This document shows, in pieces, positions 35,211 to 47,131 of a stretch of 60,000 nt of DNA; within the stretch, counting starts at the first letter, position 1; each line of letters starts with the position of its first letter. A program made the translations under genes and the position numbers. The DNA is from Bigelowiella natans CCMP2755 (taxonomy: Eukaryota; Cercozoa; Chlorarachniophyceae): positions 1 through 60,000 of the forward strand of contig ADNK01003277.1 of assembly GCA_000320545.1 (NCBI GenBank), written 5' to 3'. Below the pieces are notes generated by a model. That model was given only the letters and a program-made list of their open reading frames with translations, was not told the DNA's origin and did no database searches.

Positions 35211-36098
35211 TATTATGCGTATCATCATCATCATCATCATCATCATTATTATTATTATGACGTACTTGCACTTCTTCATCATCATCATAATTATTGTGGC
35301 GATCATCATCATCATCATCATCATCATCATTATGGCATACTTGCACTTGTTCTTCTTCCTCTTGTTCTCAGGCACGACGGTCCCTCATTTCCTCCCTTCG
35401 TAAACAAATTGAAAGAAGGAAAAAACGTGTGAAGCATCTTAGAAGATGTGTGGAAAAGGCGAAGGGTAGTAGTACTAATAGTGCTAGTAGTAGTTGTAGT
35501 AGAAGTAGTAGTAGTAGTTGTCAAGCAGTACTACAACACTACTACTACTACCACTACCACTACCACCATTACTAGCACTTGATCTACATAGTAGTAGTGT
35601 GAAAGTCCTACACCTATTATTCTACTATTGCCTATTCCAACACACAACCCATCATACGCATGATGCATACATCTTGAGAAACAGACTACATAATCTCAGT
35701 TAGGGTATACTACTACACCAAACTAAATCCTGATATCTTCTTCTCCTTTTTCTTACTACAGCAAATTAAATCCTGATATCTTGTTCTTCTTTTCTTTTCT
35801 TCTTTCTTTCTCATATCATCATTATCAAGACTATCTTTCTCGCCACCCGAAACCAGTTGAAGAAGAAGAAGAAGATGATGATGAAGAAGATGAAAACAAA
35901 AAGATATCTTCGTCGTCGCTCTCATCATTGAAATCTAAGAAGCACGAAGATCATCATACCCCCTCATCACACGTTACGAAATTAATCGCTTCAGCAGGTC
36001 ACGAGTCATCATCAATGGAACTAGAGCGTGTAGTCGGAGAAAAAGAAAAAATGAGCAGCAGCGTAAGAGCGGAAGGGATTGACGGTAGGAGTAGATGA
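32373..36098 (+). CDS. MED7: Mediator complex subunit 7
   Basis: Ten exons (32373-32403, 32517-32713, 32858-32946, 33236-33315, 33707-33780, 34118-34214, 34456-34537, 34890-34929, 35372-35465, 35830-36098) join in phase to 350 residues. Family landmarks in order: DLYPPPPPFYLLY near the N-terminus, LLPPPVLEGDYVKFG, LPVPKLY, ELRRLNKKTFQEFILLL, and CNMTHLTNLLRPHQARRSLI. The last corresponds to the conserved N-M-H-H-L-I-N-x-x-R-P-H-Q-A-R block. MED7 is a middle-module subunit pairing with MED21 and MED31 and is needed for RNA polymerase II regulation. Two acidic or Gln-rich inserts and an acidic, lysine-rich tail of about 90 residues go beyond the usual 200-250 residues of the family. Introns carry TAG, AAC, CAT and ACT repeats. 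Confidence 0.92.
32745..32815. repeat. Short tandem duplication in MED7 intron
   Basis: The sequence TTATTATTCAATG[G/A][G/C]TCTGATCCATTATTT occurs twice in a row with a period of about 37 bp inside the second MED7 intron. Confidence 0.7.
33911..34097. repeat. Minisatellite, about 45-bp unit, four copies
   Basis: The unit containing GGTTGTTCATATGTGAACCA, followed by a conserved segment ending in TAATCCATCC and TAGTAG, is repeated about four times with few changes in the MED7 intron between exons five and six. It directly follows a TAG repeat that begins near 33901. The last copy runs into the exon-proximal sequence. Confidence 0.85.
34931..35335. repeat. Intronic microsatellite cluster (TA, TAG, CAA, ACT, CAT)
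   Basis: In the MED7 intron between 34929 and 35372: TA repeat directly after the donor (about 34931-34958), TAG repeat (about 34974-34996), CAA repeat (about 35076-35108), ACC/ACT repeat (about 35171-35211) and CAT runs (about 35220-35335). The long homopolymer-like open frames here are repeat translations. Confidence 0.85.
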
Positions 36099-37127
36099 TG
36101 ATGCCATTGCCAACTATCAACCTTTTGCTGATATAGCTTAAATAGTCGGAAAAATGTTGGCTAGCACTAATTCGAAAGAATCGATTCATTTAGAGGAAGA
36201 AGAAACTAATTTCTCATCAGCATCTTCATAGACAATGGCATGATTGAGACTAACAACAAATTACCCACATGTTACACAAACAACACCTTTACTTATTTTA
36301 CCTTAGAGAAAGACAATGAGGAGATGATTAACTCGGTCGTAATAGATAGCTTGCTGTCGAAGCTGGATGCGCTGTAGGTAATAACATCAACAGTATAGCT
36401 AGCATTACATCCATGTAGTATTATAATGCAAAAAAGACGAGTGTAACTCTTTATGAAAAATACTATTGATCGAACGCGGCTTGATGCCATTACAAGTGAG
36501 CATGAATTCATTTACCATGGTTATTTGTACGCTATCATGGTTAATCAATGAAATCTATCGTTTAGCGTGCACTAGAGTACTTGCGCCTTGCGACGTTCGC
36601 CCATTCTAGCTAAGCATTGCGACATCGATTTGAATGCATGCAGATCGAGAGACAAGTCTGCATGTTTTTGGGCGGCAATAAATCCTAAACAGCGTTAATT
36701 CATCGATCAATTAAAGCTAAATGTGCTAAAGCTGCCCCTTATTAGACATCTAATAATGAACCATTTCTGCACATAAGGCACCGCTAGCTAGCTAGACCGC
36801 TCTCTATATGCAAGCGCCTTCGATACGACGTACTAGCGTAACCCGAGCATGCATGTGGCGTACCGTTCTAGCGTTTACATGCTGCATGCTCTAGTGCTAG
36901 CTTTCGAATCGCTTGTTCCCGAAGTGTGCTAGTCATTGCACTATACGTACAGCTAACAGAGCTTGAGACAGCAGCACTAATATAGAGAATATGGAGTTCT
37001 CTAGTTCTAGAGTTATCAACGTAGGTTTTGTTCATCTAAGAGGATGTGTGACTCACACTCGCATCTACTTGCACATGGTCGAATGCAACATACCATACTA
37101 GCATATCTAGATATATATACAGCATAG

Positions 37128-37167
<40 letters not shown>

Positions 37168-37518
37168 TACAACCCTCAGCAATCACATGTATTATCATGA
37201 ACTTTGTATCTAGAGCTTCAGAGTGTTAACCACTACTGAAATGACAAAACCACATACACACACATACACATACACATACACATACACACGTAGCTACATC
37301 ATCATCTTCGCATACACACACGTTTAAACGATGATCGAAGACGCTTACGTAGTACTATTACTAATACTACTTCGCTGCTGCTCAGGGACTGTTGTTTTAT
37401 GTGCTAGAGGTCGTCTACTACTACTGCTGCTGCTACTGTTTAGGGGCTGTTCTGTGGGCTGGAGGTCTCCCCCTTTTTGGTTTACTTGTAGCTTCCTGGT
37501 GATTCATATCAGGTAATA

Positions 37519-37557
<39 letters not shown>

Positions 37558-37669
37558 GAGAAACATGCATGATAGATAATAATGAGAGATACGCAAAAAA
37601 CAAAAAGAAATACTTACAAAGTAAGATTTTCCTCTCTATAAGCAGCAGGACTGTTGTAATAGTAGTAGT
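36099..37669. other. CTAG-rich island at a convergent gene junction
   Basis: This island lies between the stops of MED7 (plus) and PNPase (minus). Its core, at about 36,540-37,100, holds CTAG, GCTAGCTAGCTAG (about 36782-36796) and GCATGC words plus ACGTACTAGCG. The right flank has TA repeats (about 37130-37163 and 37521-37551), an ACACAT repeat (about 37252-37290) and a short CTA stretch. No gene is seen; the 37331-37516 open frame is a repeat-derived leucine run. Confidence 0.6.
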
Positions 37670-40548
37670 CTACGTATACACTGCTCTTACATTGGTTGAA
37701 GTAGCACTTGGTGATGACAGCAATACTCTTCGGCTCAGTTTGAGTTGATTTTTCTCGTTGATATCAATGACTTTAACATCGATCTGGTCTCCCACTTTAA
37801 ACATGTCGTTGATTTTCTCCACGCGTTTCGAATCAAGTTCACTTATGTGACACAATGCTCTTAGCCCTGGCTTCACCTGTTTATCATCACTATCATCATT
37901 TAAGTAATGTAATAGTAAGAAGTAGCAATATTATAGAGGGAGGACATGGTGTTTCTTGTTTTAAGCATAAACAACAACGATGGTAAAACAACAACAACAA
38001 CCATTTGATGAAAATAATAACCATAACAATAGGAAACAAGAACAAGCAACAACTCTGTAATAATAATAATAATAATAAGATCCATGGGAGAGAATGGTAT
38101 CATCATTGCTACTGGGTATAGTTTGATAACTAGAATAAGAGGAGGAAGCAAGGATGTGGTATTAGTAGTAGGCAAATACGATCGAATGCCTCCTATTTGT
38201 TGTTGGTGTTGTATTTCTCTCCTCTTCCGTCCTCTACCACCCTCCTACAAACAGCGTCACAACTACCACTTCTAGTAGTACAACTACTGCTACTACCTCA
38301 ACAAAGACTCCGTATGCTTCAATCCATTGTATCTTAACACCCTTCAAAACCTCTCCCACCTTAGGCATGGGACCGCTATAAGCCTTTAATTTCCAACAAA
38401 GCAACAACAACAACAACAACAACAACAAACCCATCAATCAGCAAGGAGACCACATTAAAGGCACAATGTTCTCGAGTAACAACTCATCATCAATGATATG
38501 TATTATCATTATCATCAAATCATCATCATCATCACCATTGTATCCACCATAATTCATCACGACAAGTATAGTGATAATGGTCATTTGTCATCATCATGAG
38601 TTGATCGTATTATTCAGGCTGCTGCTGCTACTGCTTCTTCTTCTTCTTCTTCTTCTTCTTCTTCTTCTTCCTCTACTCCTCCACAACATAAAGTTGTCGC
38701 TATTTATATGCTTAGCACCACCAACCTCCTTCGTGTAAGGGCCTTTATCATCTTCTGAAACTAAAGACTCGATTTTTTTCTTTGCTTCTTTAGCAGCATT
38801 CATATCAACGGCCATAATTTTAACTGAACCATCATCTGACACATCGCAAGACTCAAGTTTGTAAGTCTCGATGATACTCTTAATTTGTTTTCCGCCAGGG
38901 CCAATGAGCTTTCCAATGGCATTAGGAGGAATCATCAATGACACCTGGTGTAGTAGTAGCAGTATTATCATAGATACAACAACGAATATCATGCTAAGGT
39001 AGTAGTATAGCTTGAACAACAAGAAGAAGAAGAAGAAGAAGAAGCTTTTCTTCTGCTGGCTAGTGCTTTGTATCGAAATAGAAATTGAATTAAAAAAGGG
39101 GGAGGCTGGCTGCTGCTTTGTATCCAAACAGAATTAAAAAAGGAGGAGGAGGAGGATAAATATTAACATACACAAAGAATTTTGAACAATATCATTTTTC
39201 TGCTGCGTGAATCGGGAAGATACGGAATAGATAGTAATAATTATTACAATTTTAGGTGCTGATGCAGCGAGAGACTCCCTTGTAGTTGGTAATGCTTCAG
39301 TCATTTTGTCCAAAATATGTGTACGTGCAGATCTTGCTTGTAGGAGAGTCTTTCGTATAGCTTCGATGGATAAACCAAAGTTTTTGATGTCTAACTGTAA
39401 TGAGGTAATTCCTGTCGCATTTCCAGCCACTTTGAAGTCCATCATGCCCAATGCATCTTCAAACCCAAGGATATCACTCAAAATCAATGACTCTCCTGTT
39501 TTAATCAAGCGGTAATGTAGAACGTAGGAGGGGGAGGAGGAAAAAGAGAAGAAATAGTAAGAAGGGGTGAAAGAAGAAGAGGAAGAAAAGGACGCAACAA
39601 ACGCAACATCAGCTGCAATTATTACACCATATTTCACTACTACTGCAATTTGTGGATGGATAAACAAAAAAGGAGGAAGTAGTACTGAAATGTCATTAAA
39701 CATGGAGGGAAGCGGGAGGACTGAACGAGTAATAAGATGGGACAAACTAGGTATGGCTGCTTTTAGCCACCACAAGCAATTCCATCTACTGTGAACATGA
39801 TGATGATCATCATATCACATCAGTAGTACTACCTACCTGATGCAACAGTAGTAGGATCGACTAAAAGCCCCATTGCAACACCAGCTACAGGAGACTTAAC
39901 AGGAATCCCAGCATCCATCATAGCTAGAGAACATGCACACACGGTTGCCATGCTGCTACTTCCATCTGATTGAGTAACAAGACTCTCTGCACGTACAGTG
40001 TACGGAAATTGGGAATGCTCAGGCATTGAAGGATCCAGTGCTCTCTCTGCAAGATCACCATGCCCTACCTCTCTTCTTCCAGGAGCTCCTACTCTTCCAA
40101 CCTTTCAATGATGTTGTTGTTATTGTTGTTGTTGTATGTAAGTAAACAAGTAATAATGATGATGATGACGATGATGACGATGAACAGTAATGACAATTGA
40201 GTCATCATCATCATCGTCATCGTCATCGTCATCATCATAAGCGGCCACTACGAAGACATCATGATCTTATTTCTGCTGCAGCAACAACTAAAACAACAAC
40301 AACAACAACAACAACAACTCTATTGCTACTACTCATTACATGTATTATGTATGCATCCAATAAGTAAATAAGTAAATAAATAAATTAATTTATTAATTAA
40401 TATAATAATAATATATTAATTTTTACAGCATGTTCCATCTCAACAGCAACCTAAACTAAACTAGCATCAATTATTTATATTAATTGTTTTATCGAGCAAT
40501 ATGAAATATCATCATGTCTTATGTGTTAAAAAACAACAACAACTGCTA

Positions 40549-40584
<36 letters not shown>

Positions 40585-41464
40585 TGGTATTGGTGCAAGC
40601 AATAATCTACTACTACCTCTCCAACACTGCAGGGAGGAAAGTTGTATTGTAAGTAAAATCTCTGAGAGATATCTCCGTGCAAAGTCGGGTCTATCAACTG
40701 CATGCTACTATCACCAAGCGTGATGGTAGCAAGTGCCTGTGTTGTTCCCCTTGTAAATAGAGCAGAACCGTGTGTACAAGGAAGCACGGGAGTTTCAATG
40801 CCAATGTCCCGCACTTGAAAAATACCTCTACCATCAATCCTTTTGCCTTCGTTTTCAACCATGTGACGCAACCGCTTAATCGTTAGTCGTTTTATTGCAA
40901 TCTTCAGGTCTTCCTAAGGAGCGGGGAGGGGGGGGGGGGAGAGAGTGGTAAGGGGTTACTGGATGATGAACATATGAACTTGTATCTAGTAGTACCTCAT
41001 CGTAACTACTACTACTAATGTTCTCTTCTTCCTCCTTCTCCACTGCGCTGTTATTAGTAGTGTCAGCATCTTGTTCTGCTGCTACTGCTGCTTGAGAGGA
41101 GAGAAGAGATTCCAAAATAGTAGTCTTTGCTTTATCAAATGCTGCACCTCTAACTTGTTTCTCGCTTATATGAAGTGCTTCATCGATAAGTTGTGTGCCT
41201 ACGTCAGCAACTGCATCCATAGCACTCTCAGGAAGGTTATACAAACTCTTCTTTTCTTTTCCGATGTGTGCTGCAAACGCCTCTATTGCATCGCATATAG
41301 GAATGATGTGTTTATGTGCTTCTTCAATGGCGTTGACAACAATATCTTCAGATAAGAAATTAGCTTCGCCTTCAACCATGACGACCTGATTGATGATAGT
41401 CATTGAATCATCATAGCAGTAAGCTTGCGGCAGGGAAATGATGATGATGATGATGACGAACACA

Positions 41465-41514
<50 letters not shown>

Positions 41515-41523
41515 CATTTTGTG

Positions 41524-41569
<46 letters not shown>

Positions 41570-43012
41570 TATTTGTATAATATTACAGTACCGCGTCTTT
41601 CGTTGCACTAACAACAAGCTCAAGTGCTGCAGCTTCAACTTGTACGCGAGTTGGATTTATGACGATTTGATCATTCACAATTGCAACTCGGACACACGCT
41701 ACTGGCTTTCTCATCGGAACCTTTGTTAAGGAGGAGGAGGAGGAGGAGGAGGAGGAGGAGGAGGAGGACGAGATACATGTTGCACTCACCCATGGTTTGG
41801 ACGACTACTAATTTAAGATGATAATATGATGATCCAATCGATTTAAGTACGGTAAGGTGACCAACTACCATATATGCAGTGACAATAATTATGGAAATAT
41901 TAAGAAGAAGAAGGCTGAACCCTTTCATCTTTAATGCATTATAATCATAAAATGATCATATAATTACGAGATTCTTGCTTTGTTAAGGGCTCCTTGCCCA
42001 CTCACCACCTCCCATTATTATGATTATGATCAACATTGTACTACCTCGCTCAAAGCTAAAGCTGCACTCGCAGACGTAACAGCTAACGTCGATGGTAGAT
42101 GCTGTTTGTCATAGCTCAATACCCAAGATAAAGTTTGTGTTTCTTGAGCCCATCCTAGCAAGAGAGGCCGAATCGATCGATCAATTGCTCGTGAAATCAG
42201 AATTTCTCTATCGGAAGGCCTTCCATCACGCTTAAAAAAACCTTGATTTGTTCTACCAGCCGCACTACTCCTTTCGAAATAATCCACCTGAGTTAATATG
42301 AGAATCTATTTTTACTTTGGATCAAATGATCGCCATTGATTGCTTAACTAATGACAGCCCTCTCAATTGCATCATGATCGTCGTCGTCATCGTCATCATC
42401 ATCATCATTTGTTCGACATGTATATCAATATGATGTCACTCTGTTCTCAAATGTGAAATGCTATTTGTTGTTGTGCAAAACATATATAGTTTGTTCATTA
42501 TTGGTATTGTTGTTGGAAGATAATAAAACGCATATGCTTCTACAAACAAATTGCTGTTGATGGGTGCATAAGTTGCCAACCCTTAGAGGAGTGAAGTCGG
42601 AAGGCTTTCCTTCTTCGCCAGGAGCAGCACGTTGTGCACATGCAGTGGTATAAAGTACAGTGTCCCCATCTTTGATGGTCAAAGCGCCACCTGCTAGCTT
42701 CCCAATGACACCCGTCTCCATCTCGATTACCCTTCCTGCACTCTTGAAAAAGAGTGTTGATTTTGTTCCATCACCTTCCACAATTTTGTACTCTCCTTCT
42801 TTTAGATCCGGCGCAACCGTTTGTTTTATATTCATGAAACTAGGGGGGTCGATAGCGCCACGTGTATCATCATTAACATCATCATCATCCTTGCCGTTTA
42901 ATTTGGTGGTAGTTCTAGTGACGCCACTGTCTTCTCCATCTCCCAATGTTGCAAAAGAGGGAATGATAAGGGGGCGGCTTATCATCCTTCTTATTGCAGG
43001 TCTCCTCAACAT
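37670..43012 (-). CDS. PNPT1: Polyribonucleotide nucleotidyltransferase (PNPase), probably organellar
   Basis: Eleven exons join in phase to 843 aa: 42581-43012, 42045-42287, 41790-41804, 41592-41720, 40996-41385, 40617-40913, 39837-40101, 39248-39495, 38726-38944, 38297-38383, 37670-37876. Domains in order: first RNase PH-like core ([28 protein letters not shown]); helical linker ([13 protein letters not shown]); second core with [20 protein letters not shown] and catalytic MMDFKVAG...[11 protein letters not shown] domain ([18 protein letters not shown]); S1 domain at the C-terminus. It degrades RNA 3'-5' with phosphate and adds tails. The N-terminus [20 protein letters not shown] is arginine-rich without acids, as in mitochondrial presequences. 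The third exon is a 15-base microexon (SSKPW). A longer frame reaches a GTG at 43102 but no earlier ATG. Confidence 0.95.
41438..41566. repeat. Microsatellites in a PNPase intron (ATG, CA, GA, TA)
   Basis: ATG repeat (about 41438-41455), CA repeat (about 41460-41481), GA repeat (about 41482-41511) and TA repeat (about 41527-41567) occur back to back in the intron between 41386 and 41591. Confidence 0.85.
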
Positions 43013-43095
43013 CGAGACGCCAATAGAAATATCATCCCGGTGATAGTAGCGTGCTCTCCGAGGGATAGGAATATGAAAGGAATGAGGAGTCGATC

Positions 43096-43439
43096 TCACC
43101 ACTTGTCTGGAAGAAGTAATAGACGACCGTCAAAATTAGTATGTGCAAAGCGCGAACACCAAATTCCGCACCTTGATGAATAAGAAGTTACAGCGCGTGA
43201 CAATGTTTTCTGGGAGGAGCCTGCGCCGCCTATGAAACAAAGAAACTTAACTGCGACTACGTGTCTGCTTCTTCGTTTGTTTAGTTACCTCTTCCTTCAG
43301 TGGCTGCAATGATCACGCCAATAGAAATAGAGGCTAGTATGATAAAAAGTAAAACATTTTGTCCTATTCCTTTTGGTCCTTTTTCAATAGCGGTGGAGGT
43401 TCTGTGAATCCTGTGGCTGTTGTCCCGAGAGGGAGCCAT
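43096..43439 (-). CDS. Small single-span membrane protein, 94 aa
   Basis: Two exons (43289-43439, 43096-43229) join in phase to 94 residues. After a basic N-terminus (MAPSRDNSHRIHRTSTAIEKGPKGIG), one hydrophobic span of about 22 residues (NVLLFIILASISIGVIIA) follows. Then comes a Gly/Ser-rich turn and a basic tail. The layout suggests a small inner-membrane or ER membrane protein with the N-terminus outside the bilayer core; no family is recognised. It lies 83 bp upstream of the PNPase start on the same strand. An upstream minus-strand open segment with a strong donor (about 43685-43792) could be an extra 5' exon but does not join to this frame. Confidence 0.55.
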
Positions 43440-44288
43440 TGCAGCCGATTCCCAGATTTAGATAACAACATAGCTATTCTACAATGAAGGTATATTCTAT
43501 TATAAAATTCGAATATCTGCATGACGCAATACTAATATTGACTAAGATTCTTGATACCAAAAACGGATGTCTGTAACAGCGTGATCTGATCACTCATCAA
43601 TGTCCTATTTGTTTACGATAAAGCTCTATAATGAAGTCGTTAACTCAAAATCAATGATATTTTGAAATACATTGTGTAAACTCACCGTGTTTGCTTGTTC
43701 TCTTGTTTTAGCATTATTGTTGTTGTTGTTATTGTTGTTGTTGTTACGGCTGCGGGCAGTCAAGGATACGATTTCATGATCTGAAGCTAGATTCTGAAAT
43801 GATTATTTTTGATTTTTTTAAGGAATAGAGTTGACGCAGACATCTACAGGTAGTTAGTCAGTCATTCTAGTCAGCATCTTTTTTCTTCTTTTTTTTTATT
43901 TATTTTTTTTAGTTAAATAGTTATTCTGTTCGCATCCTTGACTTCCCAGCTCAGTTCCAAACGACATTGCGAAAGAAATTCATAACTCAACCAACCCAAC
44001 AAACACAAACAACACAAACAACACAAACTACACAAACAACACAAACAACACAAACAACGCGCTGCTACTGAATGGTGGAGGTGCTGAAGGAGGAGGAGCG
44101 CATCTGAGAAGGCCAATCTTAATAGAAAAAATTTGTTCGGTAGAGGAGGAGTGTAACATCGGCCATGTCGGAGAAATCGAAAGCAAGCCCTTCCCCCCCT
44201 CCGGTAAATTGAAGAGAAAGCAACTAAACGTAGTAGTCCAACTTCCTCCGTTATTTAAATGCTCAATTATCTCTAGCTGTCGCGCCAA
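43440..44288. promoter_or_regulatory. Divergent spacer before SSU72
   Basis: This spacer lies between the 94-aa gene (minus) and SSU72 (plus). It holds a minus-strand segment 43685-43792 that looks like an exon: open, containing a poly-Asn run, with acceptor TTTCAG and donor GTGAGT. It is not connected to a gene. A TTG repeat (about 43718-43744) and ACACAA repeats (about 44001-44056) are present. The minus open frames at 43913-44288 are proline/leucine repeats without conserved features. Confidence 0.35.
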
Positions 44289-45547
44289 ATGGCATTAGCA
44301 CTGGTCTGCAATTCCAATGTCAACAGAAGTTTAGAGGGACATCGAATCTTGAAAGAAAAGGTTATTCTCATCCATATTTTTTGAGTTCCCTCAACACTAC
44401 CTTCCATGCCGCAATATTTCTTTTTACATGTGTTGAATAATAGGGGTTCGGGCGGGTTTGGAGCTACGGTGTTGGATCGAAAGTCAGACTTCCCGGAATT
44501 AGAGGCCCGAGTGTGTACATGTTTGGGACTCCTTTTGAAGCAATGCAAAGAGACCTTGAGAATAAGAACTACAACTGGTCTGAGTAGTAGTTAGTTAGTT
44601 CATCGTTAATGTTTTCTGCAACAATAATAGCTACTACTAATCGATAATAATGTTAACTCAGTTGCACTATTGACAGGTATAAGGATAGAGGAATCCTAGA
44701 CATGCTGGATCGTGATGCAAAAGTTGTTCCTCAGCATAGTGAAATTCCCATGAGTTATGAGCATTTGTAGCTTAATGATGCTTTATGCTTAATGAAATTA
44801 AGGTAAAAAAAGCTCCTCGCAGATGGCAAGACGAGAAAAAAAGAAATTACGACTTGGTAAGAGGGGGTAGGAAGGAGGGAGGCTTAACATGATGGGTGTT
44901 GTTATCATGTAATTTATTGTAAATAAGTCTCTTCTTTTTCTTCTTCTCCTGTATTATTTCGTAGATTTTAGCTTATGACATCCGTGCCTACAACATTCTG
45001 ATAGAAGGTAATAATAATAATAATAATGTTACCATCATCATAGATTCTAGTCATTATTCATTATTGCTTGATTTTTCTTCTTATTTTCACGGTGCTGCAA
45101 TAATAAGTCTTTCCAAACTGCTGCATATGTGTCATAGAATTCGAATCCAGTCGTGGGCAACTTGGTTGTCATCCTGTTCACATCATTGGGTCCGATCACA
45201 CAACGCTCATTACATTCGTCTTGTCTAAATCGTCGTTTTCTTGACTTAAAATATATTACATCATCGAAGATAAAAATTAACTACTGTTCATTGACTTCAT
45301 CATCGTCAGTTGGTATGTGGAAGACAGATACTATGAGGCTAGAGAAGCAGCAGAAACGCTGTACAAATTTATTTGTAAGGTTGATACGCCACATATTTTC
45401 TGAATTTTTTGGACGACCATCAATTATTATTTTTCACAGCTCCACAGCTTCGAAGATTGGCAGACGAAGATCGCTTCCTTGGTTGATTCGTTCTTTGAGA
45501 CAGATCACAAAATTGAAGTTCAATACCGAGTATGTTTCACCAGTTAA
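44289..45547 (+). CDS. SSU72: RNA polymerase II CTD phosphatase SSU72
   Basis: Eight exons (44289-44360, 44444-44583, 44677-44766, 44823-44856, 44965-45007, 45138-45189, 45310-45379, 45440-45547) join in phase to 202 residues (family 190-206). The phosphatase signature C-x5-R-S is at the N-terminus (MALALVCNSNVNRSLEGHRIL, Cys7 and Arg13). Then come GSKVRLPG, MLDRD, WQDEKKRNYDLILAYDIRAY, GQLGCHPVHIIGWYVED and a C-terminal VCFTS, all in family order. SSU72 dephosphorylates Ser5/Ser7 of the CTD and works in termination and 3' processing. An in-frame TAG just upstream fixes the start. The gene is convergent with the J-like gene across the 45.5-47.1 kb island. Confidence 0.93.
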
Positions 45548-47131
45548 GAAGAAATACCATTCCCGGATGCGCGGTGCAATAGCGTAGAGGATATTTACTT
45601 TCGTCGATGCAGTATTTGCCTAGTAACATAACAATCCGTAGGCGTTGCGGAGGTCATGACGTATATCCGCCACATTTTTCGCAAATTATGCATTATAGAA
45701 GTCAAATAATTGTTCGGCGTCATAACACTTAGTTGTTGTATTTGTTAATATGTACGTGATCTCTAGCTTACTCGTGTACAAATTCGCACAACGAATCGTT
45801 GCATGACGAACGTACAACATGCTATTCACATGCCATGGATGATGACACATGTAGTGTACGTGGGTTCACGTTCCCGGGCTCAACCTACTCTAGCAACCTC
45901 GTACAACTTGCGGAGCTTCTCAGAAAATAGTGTGGACTTGCAAGTCCCTATGCGTTGTGTCGTGGCTTGTTTGGTGCATGTGTGCTTTTCAAGTGCATGT
46001 GGTGTGCATGGGTACATGTGTTCTCCTACGATACGCGTACAAGCATGTGGACTCATGAGTCCCTACATCATCAACGCGTGTTTGTCGCCTTGCAAATGCC
46101 AGAGCGAGTGACAAACTGTTGAACAACTGAACAGATCTAGACGTCTGCGCTGAACATGATGTGGCCGCCATCGGCTAACAACAAAGTCACAGGGCGGGAA
46201 GTTGGGAGGTGCATCCCATCTTGTGTGACAACATGCTGCAACCCGGCTCTAACTATTGCCACTAGACTGCATCTGCGCGGTAGTGTCTCATTTTTGCGCC
46301 GGATTGCCAATCTGTCTAGATCTCATCTAGCAATGTTCATCAATATCTGATGCGTGCATGCAGCTGTTTCTATGAAGGCACATGCATGCCACGATGCGGA
46401 TGAATTCATAGATCGCCAGATCTGAAAGACAAAAGGTCAGCAGTGTGCTGTGGCTACATGCCGACTGTGACAACTAGGGCGCAGTTGTGCTGCAACAAGA
46501 AGCACCAGAGCTCAGTCAACGCATGCTGTCTGTGACACAAATGCAGGTCTAGCTAGAGCTAGCAGAGAGATGGGCATGTGGCGCACGCCAGCATGGCGCC
46601 ACAATTGCAGTTTTCTGCCAAGCAGAGACAAATCGATTCAATGTGAGCGCTGTATAGCAGCACAGCCGCTGTTTTGTGCGCAGCTGCATTGGGATAACAA
46701 TTGAACAAAATTGAATTGTTCATTGCATCCGTCTCACATGACAAATCTAGAATTCACTGACACAAATGCATGCGTCTAGCGCTGGCAACGAACAATGAAC
46801 ACAAACACCGAATACAATGGTTACCACGCAGCACAACCATTTTGTTCGGATGTATAGATGAATCGAATGGTTGCCAACGAGTAGTTTTTGTCATTCTGTT
46901 ATTCATTCGAATGGTTTCGAACATAGCCATTGACATGGTGTGTGACAACCACAACTACTCAGCACTAGCAGGCAGGTTCATGCAGTTGCTTCGGTTGCGG
47001 CGATAGGACATAGATGACATCGACGCTGTGCCTGCGAACCTTACGTTGGACTCAAATGATCGAAATAATCCAAGCGTGATACATGCATACAACGAATGTG
47101 AGGGCGTCGCCCGTTGTTGTTTTTCCGATGA
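45548..47131. other. CTAG-rich island at a convergent gene junction
   Basis: This island lies between the stops of SSU72 (plus) and the J-like gene (minus). It is GC-richer than the flanks, with many CTAG, GTCTAGCTAGAGCTAGC (about 46545-46562), GCATGC and ACATGC words and almost no microsatellites. Several short frames exist on both strands without protein-like character. No gene is called. Confidence 0.6.

Noticed and set aside
42660-43043. 127-codon plus frame
   Set aside because: Lies entirely antisense to the first PNPase exon, which encodes recognisable PNPase sequence.
46559-47006. Short frames on both strands in the 45.5-47.1 kb island
   Set aside because: No conserved motif, no splice structure, opposite-strand overlap; composition explained by CATGC/CTAG words.
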